Below are positions 24,206-32,455 of a DNA stretch of 64,000 bases, piece by piece. Position 1 is the first letter of the stretch. Every line of letters begins with the position of its first letter. The notes beneath the pieces were generated by a model that saw nothing but the letters and a program-made list of their open reading frames with translations, did not search any database and was not told the DNA's origin. The stretch covers positions 124,001 to 188,000 of the forward strand of contig URFL01000001.1 in assembly GCA_900547105.1 (NCBI GenBank), in the 5' to 3' direction. Origin of the DNA: an uncultured Oscillospiraceae bacterium (GTDB lineage: Bacteria; Bacillota; Clostridia; Oscillospirales; Acutalibacteraceae). Made by a program: the position numbers and the translations under genes.

Positions 24206-24891
24206 GACGGCTCGCCCCCTTTCTTGCCGCGCATCAGCGTCAGACAAGCGACGATCAACGCCATCGCCGGCAGCATAAAGCTGTCGGCACCGAAAATCAA
24301 CAGACAAAGCAGCGTGCAGCCCACCCCGATCAACGCCGGACGGTGGTCTTTGTTCTGCTGCCACTGGGTGACAAACATCACTACAAACAGCGCGGTCATG
24401 ACAAATTCGATGCCCTTGGTGTTGAAGTGGATGAACGACCCCAGCACAGCTCCCAGCGTCGCTCCCGCGACCCAGTACATATGATTGAGCAGCGTGACAA
24501 ACAGCATAAACCAGCCTCTGTCCACATCTGCCGGCGGGGTCACGGTGCAGTTGATGGAAAAGGTTTCGTCGCACATACCAAAGATGAGATACGGCTTTTT
24601 CCACCCCGTGCCCTTGTATTTGTCCAGCATGGCGATGCCGTAAAACAAGTGCCGCGCGTTGACCATCAGCGTCAAAAGCAGCGCGTGCCATGGATGAAAA
24701 GCCGACAACAGCAGATCCACCGTGACAAATTCCATCGATCCGGCGAAAATCAGACTGCTCATCACCACCGGATAGAGGATGGGGAACCCTTTGCTGCGCA
24801 TCAAAAAGCCGTAGGAGACGGCGATAAACAGAAAGCCGACACAGATCGGCAGCGAATACGGCAGCGCCGCTTTGAATGCTTTGCGTTTCAT
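24202..24891 (-). CDS. azlC: AzlC-family branched-chain amino acid exporter subunit
   Basis: 229 aa membrane protein. Family features include SLIFAGSMEFV, LMVNARHLFYGIAM and the DETFSIN block. It forms the larger exporter subunit with AzlD. It begins 26 bp after the MATE transporter gene, so MATE, azlC and azlD probably form one operon. No Lrp-type regulator is adjacent; the divergent AraC protein is the nearest candidate. Confidence 0.93.
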   Translation of the reverse strand: MKRKAFKAALPYSLPICVGFLFIAVSYGFLMRSKGFPILYPVVMSSLIFAGSMEFVTVDLLLSAFHPWHALLLTLMVNARHLFYGIAMLDKYKGTGWKKPYLIFGMCDETFSINCTVTPPADVDRGWFMLFVTLLNHMYWVAGATLGAVLGSFIHFNTKGIEFVMTALFVVMFVTQWQQNKDHRPALIGVGCTLLCLLIFGADSFMLPAMALIVACLTLMRGKKGGEPS

Positions 24892-24917
24892 AGTAAGGGA
24901 TTCGTCCTTTCGGGAAA

Positions 24918-26306
24918 TTACGAGGCGTTGTTCACCGGTTGCCGGTCATACCGTCGCGAGGGATGATAAATCAGCAGTGCGATCAGCATCAGCACCGCTG
25001 TGGCGGACAAGCTGACCGGATAGGCGGTCATAATCGTTGAAAAGGTGCGGCTGGTGGGGAACACGGTGTAGATCCATGCGATTCGCACACCGCATACACC
25101 GACCGTGGTCAAAATAGCGGGCACCAACGAGATGCCGAACCCGCGCAGATAGCCGGACATCACTTCGTACAGCATGGTGAAGATGTAAGCAGTGAAGATC
25201 AGCATCAAGCGGGTGTAGCCAATGTCGATGACCTGCGGGTCGTTGTTGAACAGCGACAGCAGAAATTTGCCGCTGAACAGCACCAGTAAAATCGCAGTAC
25301 CGGAAGCCAACGCATCTTCGATCAGGCACAGCGCCAGTGTCTTGCGGCAGCGCTTCAACTGTCCGGCGCCGTAGTTTTGTCCCACAAAGGTGGTGCATGC
25401 CTGGCTAAAGGCATTCAGCACATCGTATGCGATGATTTCCAGGTTAAAGGCGGCGCTGGAAGCAGCCATCACGATCTTGCCAAGACTGTTGATGGCGGAT
25501 TGGATCACGATGTTGGATACCGCGAACACCGCACTTTGAATGCCGGCGGGCAGTCCGATTTGCAAAATGCGCCGCAGCACCGCCCAGTCGATGCGCAGCT
25601 CTCGACGCTCCACCCGAATGGAGGTGTCGGAGCGCAGCAGCTTACGAAACAAAATGGCCGAGCTGACGGCGTTGGACAACACGGTGGCAATGGCAACGCC
25701 GTTCACCGTCATATGCAGTACAATCACGAAAAAGAGATTCAACAGCACATTCAGCACACCGGAAAGCGCCAACGCGATCAGCGGGGAGCGTGTATCACCG
25801 ATGCTGCGGAAAATCGCCGCTTCAAAGTTGTACAGCAAAATCACCGGCATGCCGATCAGATAGATGCGCAGGTATTGTTCCGCCAGCGGATATACATCCG
25901 CCGGTACATTCAGCAAGCTCAGCAGTCCGGCGGCGATCACCTCGCCCAGCACCGCCACCAGTGCGCCGCCGACCAGCGCCGTGACGATGGAGGTATGTAC
26001 CGCGCGGCGGATGGTGGCTTTATCACCCCGCCCAATGGCGTTTGCGATCACCACATTGGCTCCCAGCGCAATGCCGATAAACAAATTTACGATCAGCCCG
26101 ATCACCGGACTGTTGGCGCCCACCGCCGCGACCGCTGCGGTGCGTTGGGCACCGGTGAAGTTGCCGACCACAGCAATATCCGATGCGTTGAATAACTGTT
26201 CCAAAATGCCGGTGGCCGCGATCGGCAACGCAAATCGCGGAATTTTATTCCAAATGCTGCCGTGCAGCATATCCATTTTCTGTGCTTGACTTTTCGTATA
26301 ACTCAC
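24918..26306 (-). CDS. MATE-family efflux transporter
   Basis: 462 aa with twelve predicted membrane segments. The N-terminal half has the MATE pattern (IPRFALPIAATGILEQLFNASDIAVVGNF, then VGANSPVIGLIVNLFIGIALGANV). It would export organic compounds in exchange for Na+ or H+. The start at 26306 is GTG with a weak ACGAGG-like site; ATG at 26276 is the alternative and would also keep the first membrane segment. It is divergent from the AraC gene and leads into azlCD. Confidence 0.9.
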   Translation of the reverse strand: MSYTKSQAQKMDMLHGSIWNKIPRFALPIAATGILEQLFNASDIAVVGNFTGAQRTAAVAAVGANSPVIGLIVNLFIGIALGANVVIANAIGRGDKATIRRAVHTSIVTALVGGALVAVLGEVIAAGLLSLLNVPADVYPLAEQYLRIYLIGMPVILLYNFEAAIFRSIGDTRSPLIALALSGVLNVLLNLFFVIVLHMTVNGVAIATVLSNAVSSAILFRKLLRSDTSIRVERRELRIDWAVLRRILQIGLPAGIQSAVFAVSNIVIQSAINSLGKIVMAASSAAFNLEIIAYDVLNAFSQACTTFVGQNYGAGQLKRCRKTLALCLIEDALASGTAILLVLFSGKFLLSLFNNDPQVIDIGYTRLMLIFTAYIFTMLYEVMSGYLRGFGISLVPAILTTVGVCGVRIAWIYTVFPTSRTFSTIMTAYPVSLSATAVLMLIALLIYHPSRRYDRQPVNNAS

Positions 26307-26344
26307 CCTCGTTTCGCCAAGATACGCCCTTTGGCGCGCTCTCT

Positions 26345-26373
26345 ATTATAATCCCGATGGGGCTGAATGGCAA
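26345..26373 (-). promoter_or_regulatory. Promoter of the MATE-azlCD operon
   Basis: On the minus strand TTGCCA (26368-26373) and TATAAT (26345-26350) with a 17-bp spacer. Confidence 0.7.
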
Positions 26374-26389
26374 GTGCTTGGAAATACAA

Positions 26390-26418
26390 TTGTCAAAGCG
26401 CACAGTGTATGGTATACT
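26390..26418 (+). promoter_or_regulatory. Promoter of the AraC regulator gene
   Basis: TTGTCA (26390-26395) and TATACT (26413-26418) with a 17-bp spacer. It lies back to back with the MATE promoter, 16 bp between the two -35 boxes. Confidence 0.7.
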
Positions 26419-26466
26419 GGGAACAATAATTGTAGAAAAAAGGAATTTGAAGCGGGGAAAGTATCC

Positions 26467-27339
26467 ATGAGTTTTCAATGCCGACAGGAGATTTTGCAGC
26501 TGCCCAGCAGCATTTTGGTGAAACGCGCCGATTCTGTACTGAGTCCGGCGTCCAATCACGGCCCCCACAGTCACCATACATTGGAGATCTCCATGATTAC
26601 CTCCGGTGTCGGCGAATACCGGGTGGGGGAGCTGGTGTATCCGGTGTCCGCGGGGGATATTCTGATTTTTAACAATATTGAATCCCACGGTATGTGGAAT
26701 ACAGGAGAAACGGATCTGACAAACGTTGCACTGGAATTTGAGCCGCGTTTCATATGGTCCGATCCGGGATTGTCCTTTGATAAATCTTTTTTGTCTATGT
26801 TCTTCTCCCGCTCGCCCAGCTTTCAGCATAAGCTGGATCCGACCAACCCCGCGTTTGCGGGGATACAGGCGCAGTTTCGTGAGGTGTGTCGGGAGTTTGC
26901 CGAAAAGCCGCCCTACTATGAAATGATCGTAAAAGCGAAGCTGATGGTGCTGCTGGCGGACATTCATCGCGGATACCGTATGATGACCAGCGATTCGCTC
27001 GACTCATTTTCCCGCTACAGCAAGGCGATGCAGCATGTGCAGGCATACATTGCGGCGCATTACACCGAGAATTTGTCGGTGGAGCAGTTGGCGGATATGA
27101 TGCATATCAGTCCGTCGTATTTTTTTCAGATTTTTCGGGAAGTCAATGGCCTCAGCCCCAAGGATTATATCATTCGTATGCGTGTGATGGCGGCTATTGA
27201 TATGCTGGAAACCACATCGGCAGATGTGCTGAGCATTTCCCAAACCTGTGGGTTTAACAGCTTGTCCAATTTTTATGCTGCCTTCAAGCGGACAACCGGA
27301 AAAAGCCCGGTAAAATATCGGGAACAGCTGATTGGTTAA
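26467..27339 (+). CDS. AraC-family transcriptional regulator with cupin domain
   Basis: 290 aa. An N-terminal cupin-like ligand domain (HSHHTLEISMITSGVGEY, then GDILIFNNIESHG) is followed by a C-terminal AraC double helix-turn-helix (from about residue 185: LSVEQLADMMHISPSYFFQIF, and SISQTCGFNSLSNFYAAFKR). It likely senses a small molecule and controls the divergent MATE-azlCD operon (inference from position). ATG at 26467 is preceded by GGGGAAAG. An in-frame extension upstream has no ribosome binding site. Confidence 0.92.
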   Translation: MSFQCRQEILQLPSSILVKRADSVLSPASNHGPHSHHTLEISMITSGVGEYRVGELVYPVSAGDILIFNNIESHGMWNTGETDLTNVALEFEPRFIWSDPGLSFDKSFLSMFFSRSPSFQHKLDPTNPAFAGIQAQFREVCREFAEKPPYYEMIVKAKLMVLLADIHRGYRMMTSDSLDSFSRYSKAMQHVQAYIAAHYTENLSVEQLADMMHISPSYFFQIFREVNGLSPKDYIIRMRVMAAIDMLETTSADVLSISQTCGFNSLSNFYAAFKRTTGKSPVKYREQLIG

Positions 27340-27344
27340 CGTCA

Positions 27345-27381
27345 AGAAGCCGCCCTTGTTTAACAAACAAGGGCGGCTTCT
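27345..27381. terminator. Hairpin between convergent genes, probable terminator
   Basis: A 16-bp perfect stem (AGAAGCCGCCCTTGTT) lies just after the AraC stop. There is no clear U-tract on either side, so termination efficiency is uncertain. Confidence 0.55.
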
Positions 27382-27435
27382 GTCATATATCTGCTGTTTG
27401 GTTGTTTGGTCAATCGCTGTCACAGGGAAAAAGAA

Positions 27436-29466
27436 TTATTCTTCGCTTTTCTTTTTCCAAAGGATCAGGCTGGCGACCAACGTTCCGCCGGACAGAACCA
27501 GCAGCACGATCCATAAGATAGTGTGACTGCTTTCGCCGGTTTTGGGAGTGTTGCTGCTTTCGTCGGACGTCTCTTTTTTGCCGTGCTTTGACGGGCTTTT
27601 TTTGGTATCCGACGAGGAATCGCTGTCTTCATCCGTATTGGTGGTTGTCGATTTGTTTTTGCGCGACTTTTTGGACGAGGTCGTGCTGTCCGTCGCTGCT
27701 GTATCGGCATCTTCACTGGTGGTCGTTGTTCCGGTGGAGGAGGTGCTGCTGTCAGATGAAGAGGCAGTGGTCGAGCTGCTGTCGGAGGAGCCGGTGCTGC
27801 CGGTAGTGCTGCCGGTAGTGGAGCCCGACGTGCTGGTAGAACTGCTGCCGGTCGAACCGGTCGTGCCGGTGGAACCGGTATCATCGGGCTTGGCGGGCGG
27901 TTGCTCGCCATCGTCCGGTTTTACCGGAGGCTGTTCGCCGCTGCCCGGTTGTCCCCCTGGCTGTCCGCCGGGTGTATTGCCGCTGGTAGTACCGGTTTGT
28001 GCGGTGGCCGAACCTACGCTGGTATCAGCGGCGTACAGTGTATAGCTGCTGCCGGATGTCAGCTCCGGCGATGAAAAGACAAAGTAGCTGGCGTTGCAGG
28101 GAGCGGTACCGGTGTACAGCGTGTTGCCGTCTGCATCCTGGATATGGATCGTGCTGCCGGCGGTCACGCTGGCGTTGGTTTGTGTTCCCTGTCCGGGTTG
28201 GCTGGGCTGTTCACCGGATTGGCTCGGCTGCTGCCCGCTGGGCGGAGTAGGCTGCTCGCCCGACTGTTCCGGTTGTTGTCCGCTCGGCGGAGTGGGCTGT
28301 TCACCCGATTGACCGGGTTGGCCGGGCTGTCCGCCCATGCCGGTATTGCCGATGATCACATACGGCTGCGTCGCATTCAGATTCATGCCCATATCGCCGC
28401 TGCCGCCTGCCGCCAAAACGGTACCACCGGAAATGGTGATGGTGCCGTCCGCATCCAGAGGTTGGTTGTCGGCGGTGTTGGCGCTCCAAACCACCACCGT
28501 TCCGCCGGAAATGGTCAAATCACCGTTGGAATCAAATCCGTCTCCTGCGGTGGTGTAGGCATGGATACTGCCGCCGGAAATATTCATCGTGAACTCAAAA
28601 TCAGTCAAATCCGAATTGGCGGCGTTCAGACAATCGTCGGTCGCCTGAATGGTGATATCGCCGGAAAATACATTCAGCGTTGCGGCCTCCAACCCTTCGT
28701 AGCAGCTGTTGATGGCAATGGTGGGGCCGGTCGTGCCGGTTTCGCCGATGTTCAGCGTGTAGTCGCTGTGGATGGCATCGTCTGCTGCATCGATCGTCAG
28801 CTGACCGCTGCGCACCGACAAGGTGGCTTCGGCGTTGATCGCGTCGTTCACCGGTGCGCTGATGGTGAGCGTCAGATCCTCAATCGTCATCCACGCTTCG
28901 CCTTCAGTGTCGGTGGTGGCACCGGATTTAATACCGTTTTTGCCGTTCGCCGTCACCGTGAGGGTGCCGGTACCGCCCAGCGTCACTTTGGAGCCATCCT
29001 TGCATTTGATAACGGCATTTTCCGCATTTTCATTATCGGGATAGTTGTCGTCGTTGTTGGCAGCCGCATCCGCCAATGCATTGACAGAACCGTCCGCCGC
29101 CACGATTGTGACCTCCGTGGATTTGTTGCAGGCGATGGGCGCAGTGTCCGCGCTGGTCAGCGTCAGCCCGTCCAGCACCAGTGTCACGCCGGTCGTACCT
29201 TTTTTCACCGTGATGGAACCGTCGGCGCAGCTGCCGGACACGGTGTAGGTACCGGCTTCATTGATGGTCAATGCTGTGCCTTTCACTTTGTATCCGGTAT
29301 AATTGCCGTCTGTGGCATCGATACCGGAATCAGAAAAGACAAAGCGGGTAGCGCCCGCGGTATCATAGCTGGCGGCGGTGGCGAACGCCATGGGCATCCC
29401 GACCACGACCAGCGCCAGCGAAGCGACCGCCGCCAGAAGTGCCGAGGCAAATTTGGCTTTTTTCAT
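27436..29466 (-). CDS. Cell-wall-anchored Cthe_2159-like beta-helix protein with repeat linkers
   Basis: 676 aa. An N-terminal signal peptide (cleavage near AFATA) leads into a beta-helix-like domain (residues about 45-365). Its acidic repeats, such as NAVIKCKDGSKVTLGG, ISGGSIHAYTTAGDGFDSNG and ISGGTV, match the Cthe_2159/DUF4353 carbohydrate-binding pattern. A Pro-Gln linker with 15-residue repeats, a small beta domain, a GEQPP-KPDD repeat and a long Ser/Thr tract follow. The C-terminus TPKTGE, a hydrophobic segment and KKKSEE form a sortase signal. Members of the Cthe_2159 family bind acidic polysaccharides or cellulose (known); ligand here unknown. ATG at 29466 has AAAGGATGAG upstream. Confidence 0.82.
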   Translation of the reverse strand: MKKAKFASALLAAVASLALVVVGMPMAFATAASYDTAGATRFVFSDSGIDATDGNYTGYKVKGTALTINEAGTYTVSGSCADGSITVKKGTTGVTLVLDGLTLTSADTAPIACNKSTEVTIVAADGSVNALADAAANNDDNYPDNENAENAVIKCKDGSKVTLGGTGTLTVTANGKNGIKSGATTDTEGEAWMTIEDLTLTISAPVNDAINAEATLSVRSGQLTIDAADDAIHSDYTLNIGETGTTGPTIAINSCYEGLEAATLNVFSGDITIQATDDCLNAANSDLTDFEFTMNISGGSIHAYTTAGDGFDSNGDLTISGGTVVVWSANTADNQPLDADGTITISGGTVLAAGGSGDMGMNLNATQPYVIIGNTGMGGQPGQPGQSGEQPTPPSGQQPEQSGEQPTPPSGQQPSQSGEQPSQPGQGTQTNASVTAGSTIHIQDADGNTLYTGTAPCNASYFVFSSPELTSGSSYTLYAADTSVGSATAQTGTTSGNTPGGQPGGQPGSGEQPPVKPDDGEQPPAKPDDTGSTGTTGSTGSSSTSTSGSTTGSTTGSTGSSDSSSTTASSSDSSTSSTGTTTTSEDADTAATDSTTSSKKSRKNKSTTTNTDEDSDSSSDTKKSPSKHGKKETSDESSNTPKTGESSHTILWIVLLVLSGGTLVASLILWKKKSEE
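27883..27945 (-). repeat. Ten-residue GEQPPxKPDD coding repeat
   Basis: Two adjacent copies, GEQPPVKPDD and GEQPPAKPDD, in the second linker of the surface protein. Coordinates are approximate to a few bases. Confidence 0.65.
28186..28311 (-). repeat. 45-bp tandem coding repeat in the surface protein linker
   Basis: Two full 45-bp units (28267-28311 and 28222-28266), each encoding QSGEQPTPPSGQQP plus E or S, and a third truncated unit. The units are translated repeats, so length variation would change the reach of the surface protein without breaking the frame. Confidence 0.75.
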
Positions 29467-29489
29467 GGATCTCATCCTTTCCAAAATCA

Positions 29490-31511
29490 TTATTTCAGCA
29501 CCGTGCCGTCGGCCAGTGTGATGGTGTGACCGTTAAATTGAATGGTGCCGTTGTTTGTCAGACTGGTAATGGTGCAGTCACCGGTCAGGCTCCATGTGCT
29601 GCCGCTTTCCACCGTGACCACGGCGTTGTTCGCGACGGCATTGCCGCCGGCAGCGTTATCTACAATGTTGATGCTGCCGGTAAAGGTGCTGTTGCCTTTC
29701 AGCGTCATGTTCAGCGTGGAGATGGTGTCCACAACGATCTTGCCGGAAAGCGTTTGTCCGTCGGCGGTAAAAGTCACCTGCGCACCGTTTTGCCCAGCGG
29801 TGCCCCATCCGCGCGCGGCGGAGTTTCCGCAAATGTTCATCAAATACGCGTCGCTGTCCTTGTTGACAATATCCACGCCGGACAGCGTCAGCGTGCAGGC
29901 GGTGTTGGTGATGTAAAACATATCACCGTTGTTGGCAGTCAGCTTGCCGCCGGTCATGGAGAAGGAGGAGGTGCCGACAGCGGCATCGCCGGACATCGAT
30001 TGGTAGATCATGACATTATGCACATTTTCGCTGGAACTGGATCCTTTGGTATCGCTCATGTTGCCGGTCACGGTGCAGTTTTCCAGCGCGATGGAGTTTT
30101 TGCCTTCGATCACCAGCGCTTCGGAATTGTTGGCGGTCAGCGTGGCATTCTTCACGGTGATGGCAGCGGTCGAATACACCGCGGGGGAGTTGTATCCGTT
30201 CGACGTGTAGCTGCCGCCGGTCACATTCACCGTGCCGCCGCCGCGATCCGACCGAATCGCCGCTGCCGAGTTACCGGAGGTGTTGACCGTCAGATTGCTG
30301 GCGTTGGTGGTGCCGCCGCCGGTGGTTTGGATGCCGCCGGAGTTATCGGCGGTGGTGGTGATTTTGGAATCTGCAATATTTACGGTGGTGCCACTGCCGT
30401 AGCTGAACACACCATTGCCGTTTTGTGCCGCAGATTGGATGTTCGCGTTTTTAATGGTGACGTTGGCACCGTTGGTGGCCAGCAGCGCCGCATTCACACC
30501 GTAGAAGTCGCCGTTTTCGGCATTGGAGGAAGCTCCGGCGCTTTTGTTCACCGTGACACCATCCAGCGTAACGGTGGCGCTATCCACCCGCAGCGCATTT
30601 TCATCGTCGCCGGTCGAGGAATAGGATTTGCCGCTGACAGTGCTGTTTTCCGAAATGGTGTTGGCGCTGCTGCCCTGATCGACAGTGCCGCTGCTTTCGC
30701 CGCCTGCGTTGTTGCCGGAGCCGCCGGGGGCACCGCCCGCCTGTCCGTTGCCAGTCGAGGTATCCACCACCTTGACGGTGGCAGCGGTGTTGTTGTCATC
30801 AAAGGTGATGGTCAAAATGTCGTCTTTTTCAATATCGCTGACCGCAATCGTATTCGCATTTTCTGTGATCACGGCATTGCTCAGATCCACGGTAGCGGTG
30901 TTGCTGCCGGCGGTGAAACTGACGCTGGTGCCGCCGGGGGCGCCGTCGGGAGGTGTCTGACCGCCACCCGCGTTATCGCCGTCCGGTTTGTCCGGAGGCG
31001 TTTGCGCCGAGCCCGCCGCGGTGTTGTCGGCAGCGGACGATGCTTGAGCGTTACCGGAAGCGCTGCTGGCGGTGGTGCCGGTTGCTTGAGTGCCGGACTG
31101 GGAGGGTCGCGATTTCTTGCTGCCGGAGCTGTCCGTGTTCGTATCGCTCGAACTGCCTCCCGAAGCGTTGCTGCCGGGCTTGGAGGGTCGCGACTTTTTG
31201 CTGCTAGACTGACCGGAGGTGGTCGATCCGGTATTGCTATTGCTGCCGGCAGTCGTGCTGCTGGTAGAGTCGTTGGCAGTATTTTGATCGGTATTATCTG
31301 CCGACCCGCCGCTGGGAGCGTCGGGCGGTGTCTGTCCCGTGCCACCCGCCGCTTCGGTCAGCGTGCCGAGCTGCATGGTCACGCTGCTGCCGCTGATGGC
31401 GGTTACCTTGCCGGTGATGGTGGCGTTGGAATAATCGGTGACTTTGCCGGCACAAGCCGACAACGATAGCAGCATAGCTGCCGTACACAATAAAGCAATG
31501 GTCTTTTTCAT
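29490..31511 (-). CDS. Beta-helix lipoprotein with Ser/Gly-rich linkers
   Basis: 673 aa. The lipobox LSAC (Cys20) marks a lipoprotein. A short domain (TGKVTAISGSSVTMQLG, resembling DUF5666-type modules) precedes a disordered region with repeats SKKSRPSKPG and SKKSRPSQSG, a second small beta domain with a QTPPD-rich flank, and a C-terminal right-handed beta-helix (about residues 285-670) with many short repeated strands such as VTIKNANI and VNVTGGSYTS. AAGGGG precedes the ATG. It is the first gene of a two-gene unit with the wall-anchored protein, 23 bp apart. Function unknown; binding of glycans is a guess. Confidence 0.8.
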   Translation of the reverse strand: MKKTIALLCTAAMLLSLSACAGKVTDYSNATITGKVTAISGSSVTMQLGTLTEAAGGTGQTPPDAPSGGSADNTDQNTANDSTSSTTAGSNSNTGSTTSGQSSSKKSRPSKPGSNASGGSSSDTNTDSSGSKKSRPSQSGTQATGTTASSASGNAQASSAADNTAAGSAQTPPDKPDGDNAGGGQTPPDGAPGGTSVSFTAGSNTATVDLSNAVITENANTIAVSDIEKDDILTITFDDNNTAATVKVVDTSTGNGQAGGAPGGSGNNAGGESSGTVDQGSSANTISENSTVSGKSYSSTGDDENALRVDSATVTLDGVTVNKSAGASSNAENGDFYGVNAALLATNGANVTIKNANIQSAAQNGNGVFSYGSGTTVNIADSKITTTADNSGGIQTTGGGTTNASNLTVNTSGNSAAAIRSDRGGGTVNVTGGSYTSNGYNSPAVYSTAAITVKNATLTANNSEALVIEGKNSIALENCTVTGNMSDTKGSSSSENVHNVMIYQSMSGDAAVGTSSFSMTGGKLTANNGDMFYITNTACTLTLSGVDIVNKDSDAYLMNICGNSAARGWGTAGQNGAQVTFTADGQTLSGKIVVDTISTLNMTLKGNSTFTGSINIVDNAAGGNAVANNAVVTVESGSTWSLTGDCTITSLTNNGTIQFNGHTITLADGTVLK

Positions 31512-31603
31512 CTTTCAAAACCCCTTTCACGCCGGGTGCCCGGCGGTATTGCAGGAGAACGGCGGTGTGCCGCTTTCGTTCTCTCTGGCTGTATGGTACA
31601 ACG

Positions 31604-31625
31604 CCCAGTTAAAAAACAGCTAAAG
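31604..31625 (-). promoter_or_regulatory. Tandem 11-bp direct repeats facing the surface protein genes
   Basis: On the minus strand CTTTAGCTGTT and TTTTAACTGGG are adjacent 11-bp units sharing 7 of 11 bases. They resemble the CTTTAxGTTGs units of the neighbouring pair in opposite orientation. They lie about 93 bp upstream of the lipoprotein start. A TACCAT hexamer follows 5 bp downstream. Confidence 0.5.
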
Positions 31626-31641
31626 CAAAATCGCTTTTTTT

Positions 31642-31663
31642 CTTTAAGTTGGCTTTAGGTTGC
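31642..31663 (+). promoter_or_regulatory. Tandem 11-bp direct repeats facing the two-component genes
   Basis: CTTTAAGTTGG and CTTTAGGTTGC are directly adjacent, identical at 9 of 11 bases. The 11-bp periodicity is typical of OmpR/PhoB-family binding sites (known). A TGTATAGG -10-like element begins 10 bp after the second unit, the distance seen in PhoB-activated promoters. Confidence 0.65.
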
Positions 31664-31701
31664 CTCCTTACTGTATAGGTACAGCGGCTCGGGCGCGAAT
31701 G

Positions 31702-31730
31702 TTGCACTTTGCGCGTGTTTTCGCTATACT
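31702..31730 (+). promoter_or_regulatory. Sigma-A-like promoter of the two-component system
   Basis: TTGCAC (31702-31707) and TATACT (31725-31730) with a 17-bp spacer, 50 bp upstream of the start. A small hairpin (GCCGGA/TCCGGC, about 31745-31765) lies in the leader. Confidence 0.65.
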
Positions 31731-31780
31731 AAGGATAAACAAAAGCCGGACACGCACGGTCCGGCAGAAAGGTGATCAAT

Positions 31781-32455
31781 ATGCGTTTGTTGATTGCGGA
31801 AGACGAACTGGATCTGGCGGAAGCGCTGACAGTTTTCTTTGAAAAGAATCAGTTTTCGGTGGACGCGGTAAACGATGGCTTTGCCGCGTATGAATATGGC
31901 TCCACCGGCGAATACGATGCCATCATTTTGGATGTAATGATGCCCAAAATGAACGGTATCGAGGTACTGCGCAAGCTGCGGGAAGAGGGGATCCATACCC
32001 CCGTGATGATGCTGACTGCCAAGGGGCAAAAGGATGACCGCATCACCGGGTTTAACGCGGGTGCCGACGATTATCTGCCAAAACCGTTCGAGCCGGACGA
32101 GCTGATCTGCCGCGTGCGCGCCATGCTGCGCCGCGGCGAGGAATATCGCCCCACGGTGCTGTCGTTCGGCGACATCACACTGGATGCCGGATCGGGGCTG
32201 CTGCGTTGCGGGGAGCGTTCGGTGCGGCTTGGCGGGCGCGAGTTCCAGCTGATGGAGATGTTTATGCGGTCGCCGCGCATCGTATTTTCCGCCGAACGCA
32301 TTATGGAAAAAATCTGGGGTTGGGACAGCGACGCTGAAATCAATGTGGTGTGGGTCAATATTTCCAATCTGAGGAAAAAGCTCAAAGGCATCGGCTCCCA
32401 TGTGACGCTGTGCACCAACCGGGGGCTGGGCTATGTGTTGGAGGAATCAGCATGA
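31781..32455 (+). CDS. OmpR/PhoB-family response regulator
   Basis: 224 aa. A receiver domain with phospho-acceptor Asp51 (ILDVMMPKMNG), conserved acidic residues near the N-terminus (AEDE) and the lysine in PKPFEPDEL is joined to a winged-helix DNA-binding domain ending in TNRGLGYVLE. ATG at 31781 has AGAAAGG upstream; a GTG at 31772 is rejected. It overlaps the kinase gene by 4 bp and is divergent from the two surface protein genes, which are its probable targets (inference). Confidence 0.94.
   Translation: MRLLIAEDELDLAEALTVFFEKNQFSVDAVNDGFAAYEYGSTGEYDAIILDVMMPKMNGIEVLRKLREEGIHTPVMMLTAKGQKDDRITGFNAGADDYLPKPFEPDELICRVRAMLRRGEEYRPTVLSFGDITLDAGSGLLRCGERSVRLGGREFQLMEMFMRSPRIVFSAERIMEKIWGWDSDAEINVVWVNISNLRKKLKGIGSHVTLCTNRGLGYVLEESA

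Noticed and set aside
28186..28311. Possible CRISPR-like array from the regular repeats
   Set aside because: The repeats are directly adjacent, without unique spacers, and are in-frame codons of a linker.
29439..31469. 676-codon plus-strand frame opposite the beta-helix lipoprotein
   Set aside because: Its Gly/Ala/Val-His repeats are the reverse reading of the Ser/Thr/Asn-rich repeats of the real gene, which has a lipobox signal and a good ribosome binding site.
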